Shown here: piece after piece, positions 18,909 through 28,189 of the stretch
Layout of the letters: the number at the start of each line of letters is the position of its first letter
Numbering within the stretch: position 1 is the stretch's first letter
Assembly (NCBI RefSeq): GCF_024347535.1
Contig: NZ_AP025498.1
Coordinates: 930,001 to 994,000 of the forward strand
Length of the DNA: 64,000 bases
Source of the DNA: Vibrio kanaloae
GTDB taxonomy: Bacteria; Pseudomonadota; Gammaproteobacteria; Enterobacterales; Vibrionaceae
Reading direction: 5' to 3'
Program-made: the position numbers and the translations under genes
The notes under the pieces: generated by a model
The model's input: only the letters and a program-made list of their open reading frames with translations
Told to the model about the DNA's origin: nothing
The model's database searches: none

Positions 18909-19499
18909 CTAGCTTTCACCTTTTAAAATTCGTTCGGTAAGGCTCAAAGCTGACTGTAAGCTATGGGAGCTTTGGCTTAATTTACTTAACAAGCTAGCAC
19001 CTAACCACATAGAATATAAGTTTTGAGCCGCTTCTTGGCTGTTTTCAAGCTTTATAGAGCCATCTGCAATACCACCAATAATGCATTGCTTGATTGTATT
19101 TGTTACTTTTTCAGCACCTTTTAGTAGCGCTTGGCGCATAGGATCAGAAAGATCAGAGACTTCTGCGCTTAGTTTAACCACTAAGCACTTGTGAGCATTA
19201 CATGTACCGTTTTCGGTCTTAGTCCATAGTGAAAAGTAACTCATGATTCGCTGAAAATGACTATCTTCACTGTGTACTAAGATTGATTCAATCTTGGTGA
19301 TGTAGTCTTCAAAATAGTGTTGAATTAACGCCTCACCAAATTGTTCTTTAGATTTAAAGTAGTGGTAAAACGAACCTTTAGGCACGTCCGCTTCTTTAAG
19401 CAATTGCGATAGGCCTACGTTATTAAAGCCGTTGTTTACCATTAGTTGATAACCAACATTCAAAATATGTAAGCGGGTGTCATTCGTTTTTTCTTTCAT
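18909..19499 (-). CDS. TetR/AcrR-family repressor
   Basis: 196 residues. N-terminal TetR helix-turn-helix: VGLSQLLKEADVPKGSFYHYFKSKEQFGEALI, followed by a C-terminal ligand domain of the TetR_C_11/AcrR-like kind. KGSFYHYFKSKE and the cysteine in TCNAHKCLVVKL recall NemR, whose cysteines sense electrophiles; two nearby cysteines (C-NAHK-C) are visible here. It carries a copy of the 15-bp operator 22-36 bases before its start, so autoregulation is expected, and it stands directly upstream of the reductase and GST genes it probably controls. Confidence 0.88.
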   Translation of the reverse strand: MKEKTNDTRLHILNVGYQLMVNNGFNNVGLSQLLKEADVPKGSFYHYFKSKEQFGEALIQHYFEDYITKIESILVHSEDSHFQRIMSYFSLWTKTENGTCNAHKCLVVKLSAEVSDLSDPMRQALLKGAEKVTNTIKQCIIGGIADGSIKLENSQEAAQNLYSMWLGASLLSKLSQSSHSLQSALSLTERILKGES

Positions 19500-19520
19500 G
19501 AACAGTACTATAATTTAAAT

Positions 19521-19535
19521 TAGACCAGTCGTCTA
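19521..19535. promoter_or_regulatory. TetR-type operator upstream of its own gene
   Basis: TAGACCAGTCGTCTA, identical to 18802-18816, located immediately before the tetR start codon. Confidence 0.8.
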
Positions 19536-19620
19536 GTTTGTATGTCTAGATCATTTAATCCGTTATCCAACTAGAAGAGTTAGTCTTTGAATATCCTGAA
19601 GTTGTCGTGCTTTCTAGTAG

Positions 19621-19656
19621 ATAAAAAGCCCCAACATGGTTTGTATATTGGGGCTT
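19621..19656 (-). terminator. Rho-independent terminator after the FKBP gene
   Basis: Stem AAGCCCCAA / TTGGGGCTT, followed on the minus strand by TTTTTAT. Lies just past the stop of the minus-strand peptidyl-prolyl isomerase. Confidence 0.85.
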
Positions 19657-19672
19657 AAGTCAACGAATTCTG

Positions 19673-20146
19673 TTATTTGATGGAGATTAATTCAACATCA
19701 AAAATCAAAGTTGATGACGGTGGGATAGGGCCTGAACCGCCTTTACCGTAAGCTAATGGACTTGGGATAAATAGACGAACTTTTTGGCCTTCAACCATGT
19801 AAGTCAATCCTTCTTGCCAGCCTTTAATGACTTGCTTAAGAGCAAATGAAATCGGCTCGCCGCGCTCAACCGAGCTATCGAAAACAGTGCCGTCAATCAA
19901 AGTGCCGTGGTAGTGAACCGTTACTTTACTGTTCTTAGTTGGGTGTTCAGTCCCTGTACCTTCCTCAAGCACAAGGTATTGAAGGCCGCTTTCAGTCGTA
20001 ATCACGTCTTCTTTAGTGCCGTTTTCCAGTAGGAATTGTTGGCCTTGTTCGAAGTTCTCCTCGCCAGATTTATGATTCATCCAGGTACGGTAAATCATGA
20101 AACCGGCCAAAACAAAGACGATGACCGGGATGATAAATTTAGACAT
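19673..20146 (-). CDS. Membrane-anchored FKBP-type peptidyl-prolyl isomerase
   Basis: 157 residues: an N-terminal hydrophobic anchor (IIPVIVFVLAGFMIY, residues ~4-18), a short linker, then one FKBP domain (~55-157) with KVTVHYHGTLIDGTVFDSS, PISFALKQVIKGWQEGL, RLFIPSPLAYG and the final STLIFDVELI. These are the FKBP active-site segments. It should assist folding of exported proteins at the periplasmic membrane face (topology inferred). It lies 76 bases after the DsbA-like gene on the same strand, and the pair may form an envelope folding operon. Confidence 0.92.
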   Translation of the reverse strand: MSKFIIPVIVFVLAGFMIYRTWMNHKSGEENFEQGQQFLLENGTKEDVITTESGLQYLVLEEGTGTEHPTKNSKVTVHYHGTLIDGTVFDSSVERGEPISFALKQVIKGWQEGLTYMVEGQKVRLFIPSPLAYGKGGSGPIPPSSTLIFDVELISIK

Positions 20147-20222
20147 AGTAAAACCTATTTATATTGAGTGCTGAATTTCGTAATTAATGCAGAATGTGTT
20201 AATCAGTTGGCTAAAGCCGTGA

Positions 20223-20849
20223 TTATGGTTGAGTCAAAAGGTAGTTGATCGTTTTCGCGATGCTGGCAACGTCTTGGTGGCCGGCCGTGAGTACTTGGTA
20301 TTTACCGTTGATGATAAATGTCGGTACTGAGTTGATCTGACCTTTTACAGAGATCTCTTCGGCTTTCTTAACGTAGTCAAAAAGCGCAACTTGCTGTTCT
20401 TTGTTTAACTGGTATGGGCTAACCAAACCGCGAGAAGTAAAAGCTGTTTCTAGAGCTTGTTGGCGCTGCTCCGGTGTTGCATCGGCACCCATTTGAACCG
20501 CACCGAATAGGTCGTCCATGAAGGAGTGATCAGGTGTCGCATCAAGCTGCATTACTGCGGTGTAAAAGATCATGGCGCTAATTTGAGCACTTTCATTAAA
20601 TGTGACATGCACTTTTCCAATTTTTTGGTCTGTCAGGGACTCAATCTCAGGAATAGCACTTTCCATTTTACGACAATGACCACAGTTAAGAGAGAAAATC
20701 TCAGTGACCGGAGATAGGTTCAATTCTGTTAGAGCAGTAGGAAGCGCTTCGTATTGAACACCTTTCTGTGGCTCGTCTGTTTCACTACAACCCGCGATAA
20801 TAAGTACGGCTGCGAGTGCTGTAATGAATTTAGCAAATGGTTTAAACAT
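20223..20849 (-). CDS. Lipidated DsbA-family thiol:disulfide oxidoreductase
   Basis: 208 residues. Signal with lipobox IAGC (Cys near residue 21), so a lipoprotein, unlike soluble DsbA. The redox motif is C-G-H-C-R-K (FSLNCGHCRKMES), and the cis-proline loop is VPTFIING. A helical insertion (~85-150) separates them, as in DsbA. It would oxidise or shuffle disulfides in the envelope while anchored to a membrane. A paralogue of the main DsbA is likely, since vibrios normally carry soluble DsbA/TcpG on chromosome I (known of the genus). Paired with the FKBP gene downstream. Confidence 0.9.
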   Translation of the reverse strand: MFKPFAKFITALAAVLIIAGCSETDEPQKGVQYEALPTALTELNLSPVTEIFSLNCGHCRKMESAIPEIESLTDQKIGKVHVTFNESAQISAMIFYTAVMQLDATPDHSFMDDLFGAVQMGADATPEQRQQALETAFTSRGLVSPYQLNKEQQVALFDYVKKAEEISVKGQINSVPTFIINGKYQVLTAGHQDVASIAKTINYLLTQP

Positions 20850-21085
20850 AATGTTTACTCTAGTGTTAAGAAGTCGTGAGATTCTAACTATTTAGTACGA
20901 ATTGGAAAACAATTATAAGGTAAATAAATGCAAACAATTCAAACAAGCGAGTGATGGCAGGCCGGTTGATGGTTAACTGTGATTAAAAGCACTTTTTTGA
21001 TGTGCGTTTTTTTGTCTAAAGTTTTTCCCTCGGTGCCGATATAGACATTAGTGAATGGTTATCTGCATAAGTGGTTGGTGAAGTA

Positions 21086-21739
21086 ATGAGATATTTAGCG
21101 ATAATGTTAAGCATAGCTTTGGCTGGTTGTGAAACGACGTTACCAACAAGTATGTTAGGTGGTGGAATGCTAGAGACTGCACCGCAAACGGATTACGATC
21201 TTATCCATCCTGAATGGGGTGAGGTTCAAGCGACTCATGTAGCAAGTAATCGTGGATACTCGATTCAGAGCAGCACTCATCAACAAAGAACCATCACTAC
21301 CAACTACGGACGTGGCGTGTCGACCAATGATCCGTTGGAAGTCTTTTTAAGACAAAATCGAATCGATTTCGAAGTTTTACCTGGCAACCATGTGATGGTA
21401 AAGCTTGAACAACATGTGAACTTTAAAACAGGTTCTGCATACCCCGAACCTGCGTATAACCAATGGTTAGATACGTTGGGGAGTTACTTATCTCAACGCC
21501 AAGATATCGATGTTGTGATTGAAGGTCATACCGACAACACAGGTACTGATCAAATCAATGATCCTCTTTCAGAGAAGCGTGCAAAAGAAGTGAAAGCTCG
21601 ATTAGAGAGTAACTACGTTTCTAGTCGTTCTATTTATACTCGTGGCTTTGGTGAGTATGTCCCGGCTTGTACCAACGCTTCATCACAAGGTAAGGCGTGT
21701 AACCGCCGTGTAGAGCTGATGCTGATTGTGGCGAAATAG
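21086..21739 (+). CDS. OmpA-family lipoprotein
   Basis: 217 residues from the ATG at 21086; this start gives a clean lipoprotein signal (MRYLAIMLSIALAGC, lipobox LAGC), whereas the GTG at 21071 adds five residues. The C-terminal ~110 residues form an OmpA-like peptidoglycan-binding domain: VNFKTGSAYPEP, IEGHTDNTGTDQINDPLSEKRAKEVKARL, and RGFGEYVPACTN...NRRVELML. An Asp in HTDNTG and Arg in NRRVE bind diaminopimelate in relatives. Two Cys near the end (PACTN, KACNRR) may form a disulfide. Probably a Pal-like outer-membrane anchor to the wall. Monocistronic. Confidence 0.9.
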   Translation: MRYLAIMLSIALAGCETTLPTSMLGGGMLETAPQTDYDLIHPEWGEVQATHVASNRGYSIQSSTHQQRTITTNYGRGVSTNDPLEVFLRQNRIDFEVLPGNHVMVKLEQHVNFKTGSAYPEPAYNQWLDTLGSYLSQRQDIDVVIEGHTDNTGTDQINDPLSEKRAKEVKARLESNYVSSRSIYTRGFGEYVPACTNASSQGKACNRRVELMLIVAK

Positions 21740-21791
21740 TCATTTGAGCTTTTGCTCCTAATTTAAACGACTAGCACCAAATAATAGACAT

Positions 21792-21821
21792 AAAAAATCC
21801 CTCACATTCGAGGGATTTTTT
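21792..21821. terminator. Bidirectional terminator
   Basis: 12-bp perfect stem AAAAAATCCCTC / GAGGGATTTTTT with loop ACATTC, between the convergent OmpA-like and glutaredoxin genes. Confidence 0.93.
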
Positions 21822-21847
21822 GTATCTGGCTTTTGTCGCTTAATTGC

Positions 21848-22207
21848 TTATGCAAACTGCTTTTCTAAGTAAGTCACGATATCTGAAGATTCGTACATCC
21901 ACTCAGTTTTGCCATCTTTTTCGATACGTAGACAAGGCACTTTCACACGACCGCCACCAGCTTCAAGCTCTGCACGATGTTGTTCATTGTTTTTTGCATC
22001 ACGAAGTTCGAATTGAACCGATTGACGTTTCATGGCACGGCGCACTTTTACACAAAACGGGCATGCTTCGAATTGGTATAACGTGTGCGTTTTTGCTTGT
22101 TCATTCACTTTGCTTTGCTCTTCCTGAGAACGTTTCACACCACGTGGGCTGAAGATAAAATTCAATAGCAAGATGACACGACCTAAAAACCAACGGATAA
22201 ACTTCAT
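21848..22207 (-). CDS. Glutaredoxin-domain protein with N-terminal membrane segment
   Basis: 119 residues from the ATG at 22207 (GAGAG upstream); the longer frame to 22285 begins inside low-quality leader sequence. Residues 1-20 (MKFIRWFLGRVILLLNFIFS) are hydrophobic and may anchor it to the membrane. A glutaredoxin/GST-N domain follows: LYQFEACPFCVKVRRAMK with redox motif C-P-F-C, VKVPCLRI with the cis-Pro, and WMYESSDIVTYLEKQF. It likely uses glutathione to reduce disulfides at the membrane. Convergent with the OmpA-like gene and just downstream of norR on the same strand. Confidence 0.88.
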   Translation of the reverse strand: MKFIRWFLGRVILLLNFIFSPRGVKRSQEEQSKVNEQAKTHTLYQFEACPFCVKVRRAMKRQSVQFELRDAKNNEQHRAELEAGGGRVKVPCLRIEKDGKTEWMYESSDIVTYLEKQFA

Positions 22208-22296
22208 AACTCTCTCTACATATTTAAAATTAGCGTTACAATTTGCAGCATTATATACACAAGTATTGCCAGATGCTCGCAACAAACCGCTAATAT

Positions 22297-23889
22297 CTAT
22301 TTTGTCCGTTCGATCGTGTGAGACTTAGCCACATTTAGCCCTAAACGTTTAGAGAGTCGAGTTAAGTTTGCTCGGTCTGTTTTCAGCACTCGCCCTGCCT
22401 GCGCCCAGTTAAAGTTGGCGTTTTCTAACACCTCAGTAATGATGCTGCGTTGAAAGTCATCTGTTGCTCCTCGCAACCCTTCCGAGAGATCGATCGTTGG
22501 TGTCGATAGCGGTGTCGTCTTCGCTTGTGTGGTTGCGATCGGTTGATCTTGGTCGAGTGGGCCACAATCTTCTTTGGTAATTGTCACCAGGTTTTTATTG
22601 GTGCTACGCGCTAACGCTTTCAATGCTGAGCGGCTGATCACGTGCTCAAGTTCACGCACGTTACCTGGCCAACCATAACGATTGAGAAATACTAGAACAT
22701 CAGAGCGGAATTTCACTTGGTTGATGCCAAGTTTACGGCGTGCTTGTTCTAGGAAGAAACCCGCAAGCAAGCTGATATCGTCACCACGATCTTTTAGTGC
22801 GGGCACAGCAATAGGGTAAACACTCAACCGGTGATATAAATCGGCTCTAAATCGGCCATCTTCGACTTCTTGTTTTAAGTCTCGGTTGGTCGCGGCTAAT
22901 ACACGAACATCAATGGTTTGAATGTTATCTTGGCCAACAGGTTGAATTTCGTTATTTTGCAGCGCACGCAGTAGCTTACTTTGCGCAGCTAAAGGCAATT
23001 CACCAATCTCATCAAGGAACAGTGTGCCACCATCGGCCAAAGCAAACTTACCTAAGCGGTTTTTATCTGCGCCAGTGAACGCGCCACGAACGTGACCAAA
23101 CAGTTCACTTTCTACTAAGTTTTCAGGAATAGCAGCACAGTTTACGTAGACGAGTGGGTTACGCTTACGTTGAGATTGATGGTGCAAAGTACGAGCCACG
23201 AGCTCTTTACCAACCCCCGTGTCACCGTGAATTAGGATATTGAACTCTGAAGGCGCAACAATCGCAATGTCATTCTTAAGCGCCATCATAGTATCGCTTT
23301 TACCGATCAGTTCTCCGCCATCTCGTTCCCACGCCTCTACATTTAACTCTTCTAATAACTGCTTTGACTGTTTTGCTTGATGTTCAAGTTGCGAGAAAGT
23401 CAGCGCCATCTGCATCGTTGAGGCTGCAATAGCTGCCAGCACCTCAAGGTTGCGCGCCGGAATATTCGCAAAGACATCAGGTTTCAAGCTATCTAGGGTC
23501 AAAATGCCCAATAGCTTGTCGCCAAATAGTAAAGGCAAGCCCATACAAGCATGCATTGGTAAATCGCCATCATGGTCAATAAGCAAACCATCGAAAGGAT
23601 CGGGTAGGGAGCTGTCAGCATCGAAACGAACAGGAGAGCGAGACGCGCAGATCTCTTCAAACCGCGGGTGCTCTGAAATGATAAAGCGACGACCGAATGT
23701 ATCTCGGCTGAGCCCTTGCATTGCGATGGGTACTAGCGTGTCGCCTTGAAGGCTTAAAAGCGCGACACAATCACACGTTATGGTTTTGCGAATGGCATCG
23801 ATGAGGCGATTGAAACGATCTTGATCATTCACACCACTTGCGAGGCCAATGGTCATTTCCATAAGGGTAGATGCGGAGATATCTTGCAT
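22297..23889 (-). CDS. norR: NorR, nitric-oxide-responsive sigma-54 activator
   Basis: 530 residues. N-terminal GAF domain (~1-170), in which NorR binds NO through a non-haem iron. AAA+ domain (~190-420) has Walker A GDTGVGKE, the sigma-54 loop motif GAFTGADK and Walker [12 protein letters not shown]-terminal Fis-type helix-turn-helix lies near [27 protein letters not shown]. It activates NO-detoxification genes with RNA polymerase sigma-54. The divergently placed hmp gene, NorR-like sites and a sigma-54 promoter in the shared upstream region fit this role closely. Length is close to E. coli NorR (504) with a small extension. Confidence 0.95.
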   Translation of the reverse strand: MQDISASTLMEMTIGLASGVNDQDRFNRLIDAIRKTITCDCVALLSLQGDTLVPIAMQGLSRDTFGRRFIISEHPRFEEICASRSPVRFDADSSLPDPFDGLLIDHDGDLPMHACMGLPLLFGDKLLGILTLDSLKPDVFANIPARNLEVLAAIAASTMQMALTFSQLEHQAKQSKQLLEELNVEAWERDGGELIGKSDTMMALKNDIAIVAPSEFNILIHGDTGVGKELVARTLHHQSQRKRNPLVYVNCAAIPENLVESELFGHVRGAFTGADKNRLGKFALADGGTLFLDEIGELPLAAQSKLLRALQNNEIQPVGQDNIQTIDVRVLAATNRDLKQEVEDGRFRADLYHRLSVYPIAVPALKDRGDDISLLAGFFLEQARRKLGINQVKFRSDVLVFLNRYGWPGNVRELEHVISRSALKALARSTNKNLVTITKEDCGPLDQDQPIATTQAKTTPLSTPTIDLSEGLRGATDDFQRSIITEVLENANFNWAQAGRVLKTDRANLTRLSKRLGLNVAKSHTIERTK

Positions 23890-23925
23890 AAAAAACTCTA
23901 ACTGTGTGTTTATCTACATAGTAGA

Positions 23926-23958
23926 GTCTTATTGACTTAAAAAAAAGGTCTTTTTGAC
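23926..23958 (+). promoter_or_regulatory. Two NorR-type binding sites upstream of hmp
   Basis: GTCTTATTGAC (23926-23936) and GTCTTTTTGAC (23948-23958) both fit GT-N7-AC and lie 22 bp apart, i.e. about two helical turns on the same face. They lie about 60-90 bp upstream of the sigma-54 promoter, a normal enhancer distance. Weaker or distal matches are GTCAAAATAAC (24138-24148) and GTCAAAATGAC (24209-24219); the last is a perfect GTCA-N3-TGAC. Confidence 0.7.
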
Positions 23959-24014
23959 GTTTTTATAAGATGGATTTTGAAAAGAAAACCAGTAATGACG
24001 GGGATTGATAAAAT

Positions 24015-24030
24015 TGGCACTGATTGTGCA
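24015..24030 (+). promoter_or_regulatory. Sigma-54 promoter for hmp
   Basis: TGGCACTGATTGTGCA has GG and GC separated by 10 bases as the sigma-54 -24/-12 element requires, with TGGCAC matching exactly and the -12 region reading TGTGCA instead of TTGCA. The start codon of hmp is about 225 bases downstream, implying a long leader. Confidence 0.7.
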
Positions 24031-24255
24031 AAAGAGGCATCGAAGCCCAATTATAGCGCTGATTAAACAGACTATTATTGATCTCAATCAATCAGGTGGC
24101 ATTAATCAGGTTTCGCGATTTTTTGAAATGAAAACGAGTCAAAATAACTCAGTTTCTAAAAATAACTAAGGTTTCAGAAAATCGATAAGTCATTCTTAAT
24201 TTTTAGTAGTCAAAATGACATATAGGTCATAAGGCTCAGTGTTCGGAGTAAATTC

Positions 24256-25452
24256 ATGCTTAACAATGCACATATCGAAATCATCAAATCTACGATTCCT
24301 CTACTTGAGAGCGCAGGCCCTGCTTTAACTCAACACTTCTATCAACGTATGTTCACGCATAACCCGGAATTGAAAGATATCTTCAATATGACTCATCAAA
24401 GAACAGGTCGCCAAGGTGTGGCACTGTTTGAAGCTATCGCGGCTTATGCAAAAAATATTGAAAACCTTGCAGCGTTAACCACAGCGGTTGAACGTATCGC
24501 ACAAAAGCATACCAGTTTTAACATTCAACCAGAGCACTACCAAATTGTTGGTTTACACCTGATTGAAACACTACGTGAATTAGCTGCTGACGCGTTTACG
24601 CCAGAAGTGGAAGAAGCATGGACAGCCGCTTACCTATTCTTAGCGCAAGTATTCATCGATCGTGAAGCTGAACTTTACCTACAGCGTAAGCAAGCGGTAG
24701 GTGGTTGGGAAGCAGCACGTGCGTTTGTGATTGCAGACAAAATTGAAGAGTCAGCGCTAGTAACTAGCTTTATCCTTCAGCCAAAAGACGGCGGTGAAGT
24801 TCTGGATTACACACCAGGTCAATACATCGGTATCGAAGTGAAACCGGAAGGCTCTCAATACAGCGAGATTCGTCAATACTCACTCTCTGATAAGCCAAAC
24901 GGCAAGCAATACCGTATTTCTGTTAAACGTGAAGGACAAGGTCAAGAGACACAGGGCGTTGTATCTAACCACCTACACGATACGGTTGCTGTTGGTGATG
25001 AGATTAGCCTATACGCACCAGCAGGTGACTTCATGTATCAAGAGCGCAGCAAGCCAGTAACGCTTATCTCTGCAGGTGTTGGTGTCACGCCGATGCAGTC
25101 TATGCTTGAGTTCCTAAACACGGAAGATAAAAACGAGCCAGTACTGTACCTTCACGCTTGTGAGAACGTAGGCCAACACTCTTTCACGACTCGTGTTAAA
25201 GATATTATTACCGACAAAGGTTGGGAAGCGAAAACGTGGTACATGAACAAAGATGAATCTGCATGTGACAACACACATCACGGTCAAATGGATCTAGCGT
25301 CTATCTCGGATACTAAAGGGTTTGATGAGAGTGATTTTTACATCTGTGGTCCGGTTGGCTTCATGAAGAACATTGTGGAACAACTAGACGCACTTAACGT
25401 TGACCGCTCACGCGTACACTACGAAGTATTTGGCCCTCACGCTAACTTCTAA
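24256..25452 (+). CDS. hmp: Flavohaemoprotein, nitric oxide dioxygenase
   Basis: 398 residues. Globin domain (1-140) with haem proximal His H85 and distal Tyr Y29, numbered as in E. coli Hmp. An FAD-binding ferredoxin-reductase domain follows (~150-260, RQYSLSDKPNGKQYRISVKRE), then an NAD-binding domain (ISAGVGVTPMQSML, CGPVGFMKN, VHYEVFGPH). It converts NO and O2 to nitrate using NAD(P)H in the cytoplasm. Expression should depend on NorR and sigma-54, as the upstream sites indicate. Together with the nap operon further on, it belongs to the cell's nitrogen-oxide metabolism. Confidence 0.97.
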   Translation: MLNNAHIEIIKSTIPLLESAGPALTQHFYQRMFTHNPELKDIFNMTHQRTGRQGVALFEAIAAYAKNIENLAALTTAVERIAQKHTSFNIQPEHYQIVGLHLIETLRELAADAFTPEVEEAWTAAYLFLAQVFIDREAELYLQRKQAVGGWEAARAFVIADKIEESALVTSFILQPKDGGEVLDYTPGQYIGIEVKPEGSQYSEIRQYSLSDKPNGKQYRISVKREGQGQETQGVVSNHLHDTVAVGDEISLYAPAGDFMYQERSKPVTLISAGVGVTPMQSMLEFLNTEDKNEPVLYLHACENVGQHSFTTRVKDIITDKGWEAKTWYMNKDESACDNTHHGQMDLASISDTKGFDESDFYICGPVGFMKNIVEQLDALNVDRSRVHYEVFGPHANF

Positions 25453-25487
25453 TCGTAAGGTCTGTTCTATTAAAAACTTTGCCCATT

Positions 25488-25516
25488 AAAAAGCCTCACA
25501 GTGTGAGGCTTTTTTT
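25488..25516 (+). terminator. Rho-independent terminator after hmp
   Basis: AAAAAGCCTCACA / GTGTGAGGCTTTTTTT: a perfect 10-bp or longer stem with a tight loop and a 7-T run. Confidence 0.92.
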
Positions 25517-25586
25517 CGTTTGGTTCATTCTGCCTGAACCGGAAATTGGGGGACGTTTTATCAAATAGGCGCTTCTGGCGAACGAT

Positions 25587-26585
25587 TTAAGAACGTTTGA
25601 TCTTTTGAGACGTATAATCAGAATCAAAACACTCTGGCCAATACATTTTTATGTAACCGCCAGCCACCCAAATAACCAATATTGTAGCTATGGTAAGTTC
25701 AAAGAAGCCAAACTTGTGTAGCCAATACCATTGTGGATATTCAGTGCCGAAAAATGTGGTTAAGCGATGCATAGCAATAGCACTTATTACCGATGGAAAG
25801 GTCACCGCAGCAATTGAAGGTTGGAATTTCAAGCGCATTAAGCGAATGTAGCACAAGTAAATCAGCAGTGTCATGGTGATGGCGATACCAGCCAAAGCGC
25901 CTGTTAGTATCGGGTCTGGACTATCGAAATTGACTAAATAAGCGGCTAAAGATAAGTTCACAGGTGCTGCCATAATGGCGAGTGTTGGCCTTGCTCTGCG
26001 AGGAAGATTTCCTTCGAAAACCAAGCGATACAGTACTACGGGAAGCATGAAGAAATAGATAGTAATACATGTCGTTGCGAGTGTTTCAGAAAACACCGTA
26101 TGGCCAAATTGTGTTCCCGCCAGTGAACTGCTAATTAAACCTACAGGATAAAGAAACCAACTCGGGACAATATTCGACATTTTGAAATTGATGATCTGAA
26201 AGCTAAAGAACAACACCATCATGGTAAAATGCAGTAATAGTGCACAGAACCAAATTGGATAGGCAATAACTGGCGATATTTCAGCTAAATAGTCACACAG
26301 AATTAGAAGCGCCATGCTCATCGGTGCCATTAAGCTTCCACTTAACGGGTGGCGGATATCATTTAAAAAGGTATTAAAGCTTGTTAGATAACGGAGTAGA
26401 ACGGGCAGTAGTAACAAACCGCCAAATGAAGCAAGGTAGGGGCGAATGATTTCACCAATACCTGGAACATATAAAGCCCAAGCTTGTCCTAGTCCAATTA
26501 TTCCAAGTGCTAAAGACGCCTGAGATGGCGGCACATTTTTTACTTGGGTTAACCTTTTCCAGTTCAACGATTTGCTCCAGCTCAA
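25587..26585 (-). CDS. TDT-family (TehA/SLAC1-like) membrane transporter
   Basis: 332 residues and about ten hydrophobic segments. The N-terminal PPSQASLALGIIGLGQAW, then IRHPLSGSLMAPMSMALL, and later NIVPSWFLYPVGL match the tellurite-resistance/dicarboxylate transporter family, whose members include TehA and the plant anion channel SLAC1. The fold is a trimer of anion channels or exporters; the substrate here is unknown. No tehB-like methyltransferase is nearby, so tellurite resistance is not implied. Alone on its strand between hmp and clcA. Confidence 0.83.
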   Translation of the reverse strand: MSWSKSLNWKRLTQVKNVPPSQASLALGIIGLGQAWALYVPGIGEIIRPYLASFGGLLLLPVLLRYLTSFNTFLNDIRHPLSGSLMAPMSMALLILCDYLAEISPVIAYPIWFCALLLHFTMMVLFFSFQIINFKMSNIVPSWFLYPVGLISSSLAGTQFGHTVFSETLATTCITIYFFMLPVVLYRLVFEGNLPRRARPTLAIMAAPVNLSLAAYLVNFDSPDPILTGALAGIAITMTLLIYLCYIRLMRLKFQPSIAAVTFPSVISAIAMHRLTTFFGTEYPQWYWLHKFGFFELTIATILVIWVAGGYIKMYWPECFDSDYTSQKIKRS

Positions 26586-26776
26586 TTGATTTTAGAACGT
26601 ATAATCTAACGACAACATTCAATTGTGCCGTCACAGGATGTCATTGGGCACTCAGAGAAGTTTGAGAGGATAATAGCAAGTATAACGTTTGCTTTTTTTA
26701 CTTTGATGCGAAATCGGGACATTAAGCACGACTAATCTGTGCTTTAGGATTGGTCGTCTCATTCGATTTGTCGTTC

Positions 26777-28189
26777 TTATCGCGATAGAGTTTCTTCTTG
26801 TGGAGGAAGGTCTTGTTGTCGTAGCTTTTCGTTTTTCAACGTGCGATTCAATAACTGAGTATAAATTGGCTGACCACCTAGCATCTGAGCAATGATAACC
26901 GCCCCTAAACAGGTGATGATCAGAGGGAGAATGAGGTAGTAGTTATTGGTCATTTCGATCACCAATAATATACCTGTAATTGGCGCACGCACGGTTGCCG
27001 CGAATAATGCGCCCATGCCGGCAATCGCAAACATACCTGGTTCAATATTCAACTCAGGAAAGAATGCCAAAGCGATAAGTCCAAACGCGTAACCAAAGAG
27101 AGTCCCTAGCGCTAGCATAGGTGCAAAAATACCACCTGGCGCACCAGATCCGAAACAAAGTAGTGTGGTGAGAACACGCCCTAAGAAAATGAGTAGTAGT
27201 ACGTTGGTACTATAATTACCATTAGTAATGTTCGGAATGATGCCAATACCACCGCCAGTTAATTCAGGTATATATAGCAGTAATAAACCAAAGCAACCAC
27301 CAAGCAGGGTCCCGGTGATTAGGTAGCGTTTACGGTCGTTCTTATGAATCTTTACAAACAGGTCTTGGGAAAGCGTAATCAGTCTATTGAAAGTGACACC
27401 AAACAAACCGAACAGTACCCCTAATAACAAGAATAACCAAAGCGCATCTAATTCTGGCGGTTGATACTGAGGCATTGTGATAACAGCGGACTGACCATTG
27501 ATTGAACGAAAAACAATATTGGCAGAGATTGCAGAGATAATGACCGCTTTGATTGAAATGAGTGAATAGCGAAATTGTGGTCTCATTTCTTCGACGACAA
27601 ACATAATTCCGGCCAATGGAGCATTGAATGCGGCGGCTAAACCGCCTGCGGCACCTGAAGCGAGCAATGAATGTCGAGTATCGTCATCTTTGACTCTAAA
27701 AATGTCTGTGATCATTCGACCGATGCTACCGCCCATTTGAACGGTAGGTCCTTCACGACCTAACACCATGCCTGAGCCTAATGCACCCATACCACCAAAG
27801 AATTTTACTGGCAGCACTCGCCACCAGCGAACAGGCCGCATGCCATCCATTGCGCCTTCGATCTCAGGGATACCTGAACCTGCAGCTTCGGGAGCAAAGC
27901 GGTGCACGAGGAAATAACCGATAAAGGCAAATGCAGCACTGATAAGGAATGCTGCAAGCCAAAGTGGTAAGTGATGAACAATTTCATCTTTCAGCCAATC
28001 AGTTCGAGTCTCTGATATGAAATGAACGGCAACTTCGAAGTAAGTACCAACAACGCCGGCAAGCACACCAACGATACAAGAAAGAAAGAGAACCGAAGCT
28101 GGTGTCTTATCCCTAGAGAGAAATTGGCTAATAGCATCCCTTGGCATTTTAGCTAATAAGGACTGCTTTATTTTCTCTCTTCTGGTCAT
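26777..28189 (-). CDS. clcA: ClC-type H+/Cl- exchange transporter
   Basis: 470 residues with the three ClC ion-pathway signatures: GSGIPEIEGAM, GREGPTVQMGG (gating Glu in GREGP) and GGIFAPMLALG. The Glu pair in MFVVEEMRPQF includes the proton-pathway glutamate of exchangers, which supports antiport rather than channel function. No CBS domains. In enteric bacteria ClcA serves extreme acid resistance by shunting charge. The C-terminal tail is short and charged. Monocistronic. Confidence 0.94.
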   Translation of the reverse strand: MTRREKIKQSLLAKMPRDAISQFLSRDKTPASVLFLSCIVGVLAGVVGTYFEVAVHFISETRTDWLKDEIVHHLPLWLAAFLISAAFAFIGYFLVHRFAPEAAGSGIPEIEGAMDGMRPVRWWRVLPVKFFGGMGALGSGMVLGREGPTVQMGGSIGRMITDIFRVKDDDTRHSLLASGAAGGLAAAFNAPLAGIMFVVEEMRPQFRYSLISIKAVIISAISANIVFRSINGQSAVITMPQYQPPELDALWLFLLLGVLFGLFGVTFNRLITLSQDLFVKIHKNDRKRYLITGTLLGGCFGLLLLYIPELTGGGIGIIPNITNGNYSTNVLLLIFLGRVLTTLLCFGSGAPGGIFAPMLALGTLFGYAFGLIALAFFPELNIEPGMFAIAGMGALFAATVRAPITGILLVIEMTNNYYLILPLIITCLGAVIIAQMLGGQPIYTQLLNRTLKNEKLRQQDLPPQEETLSR

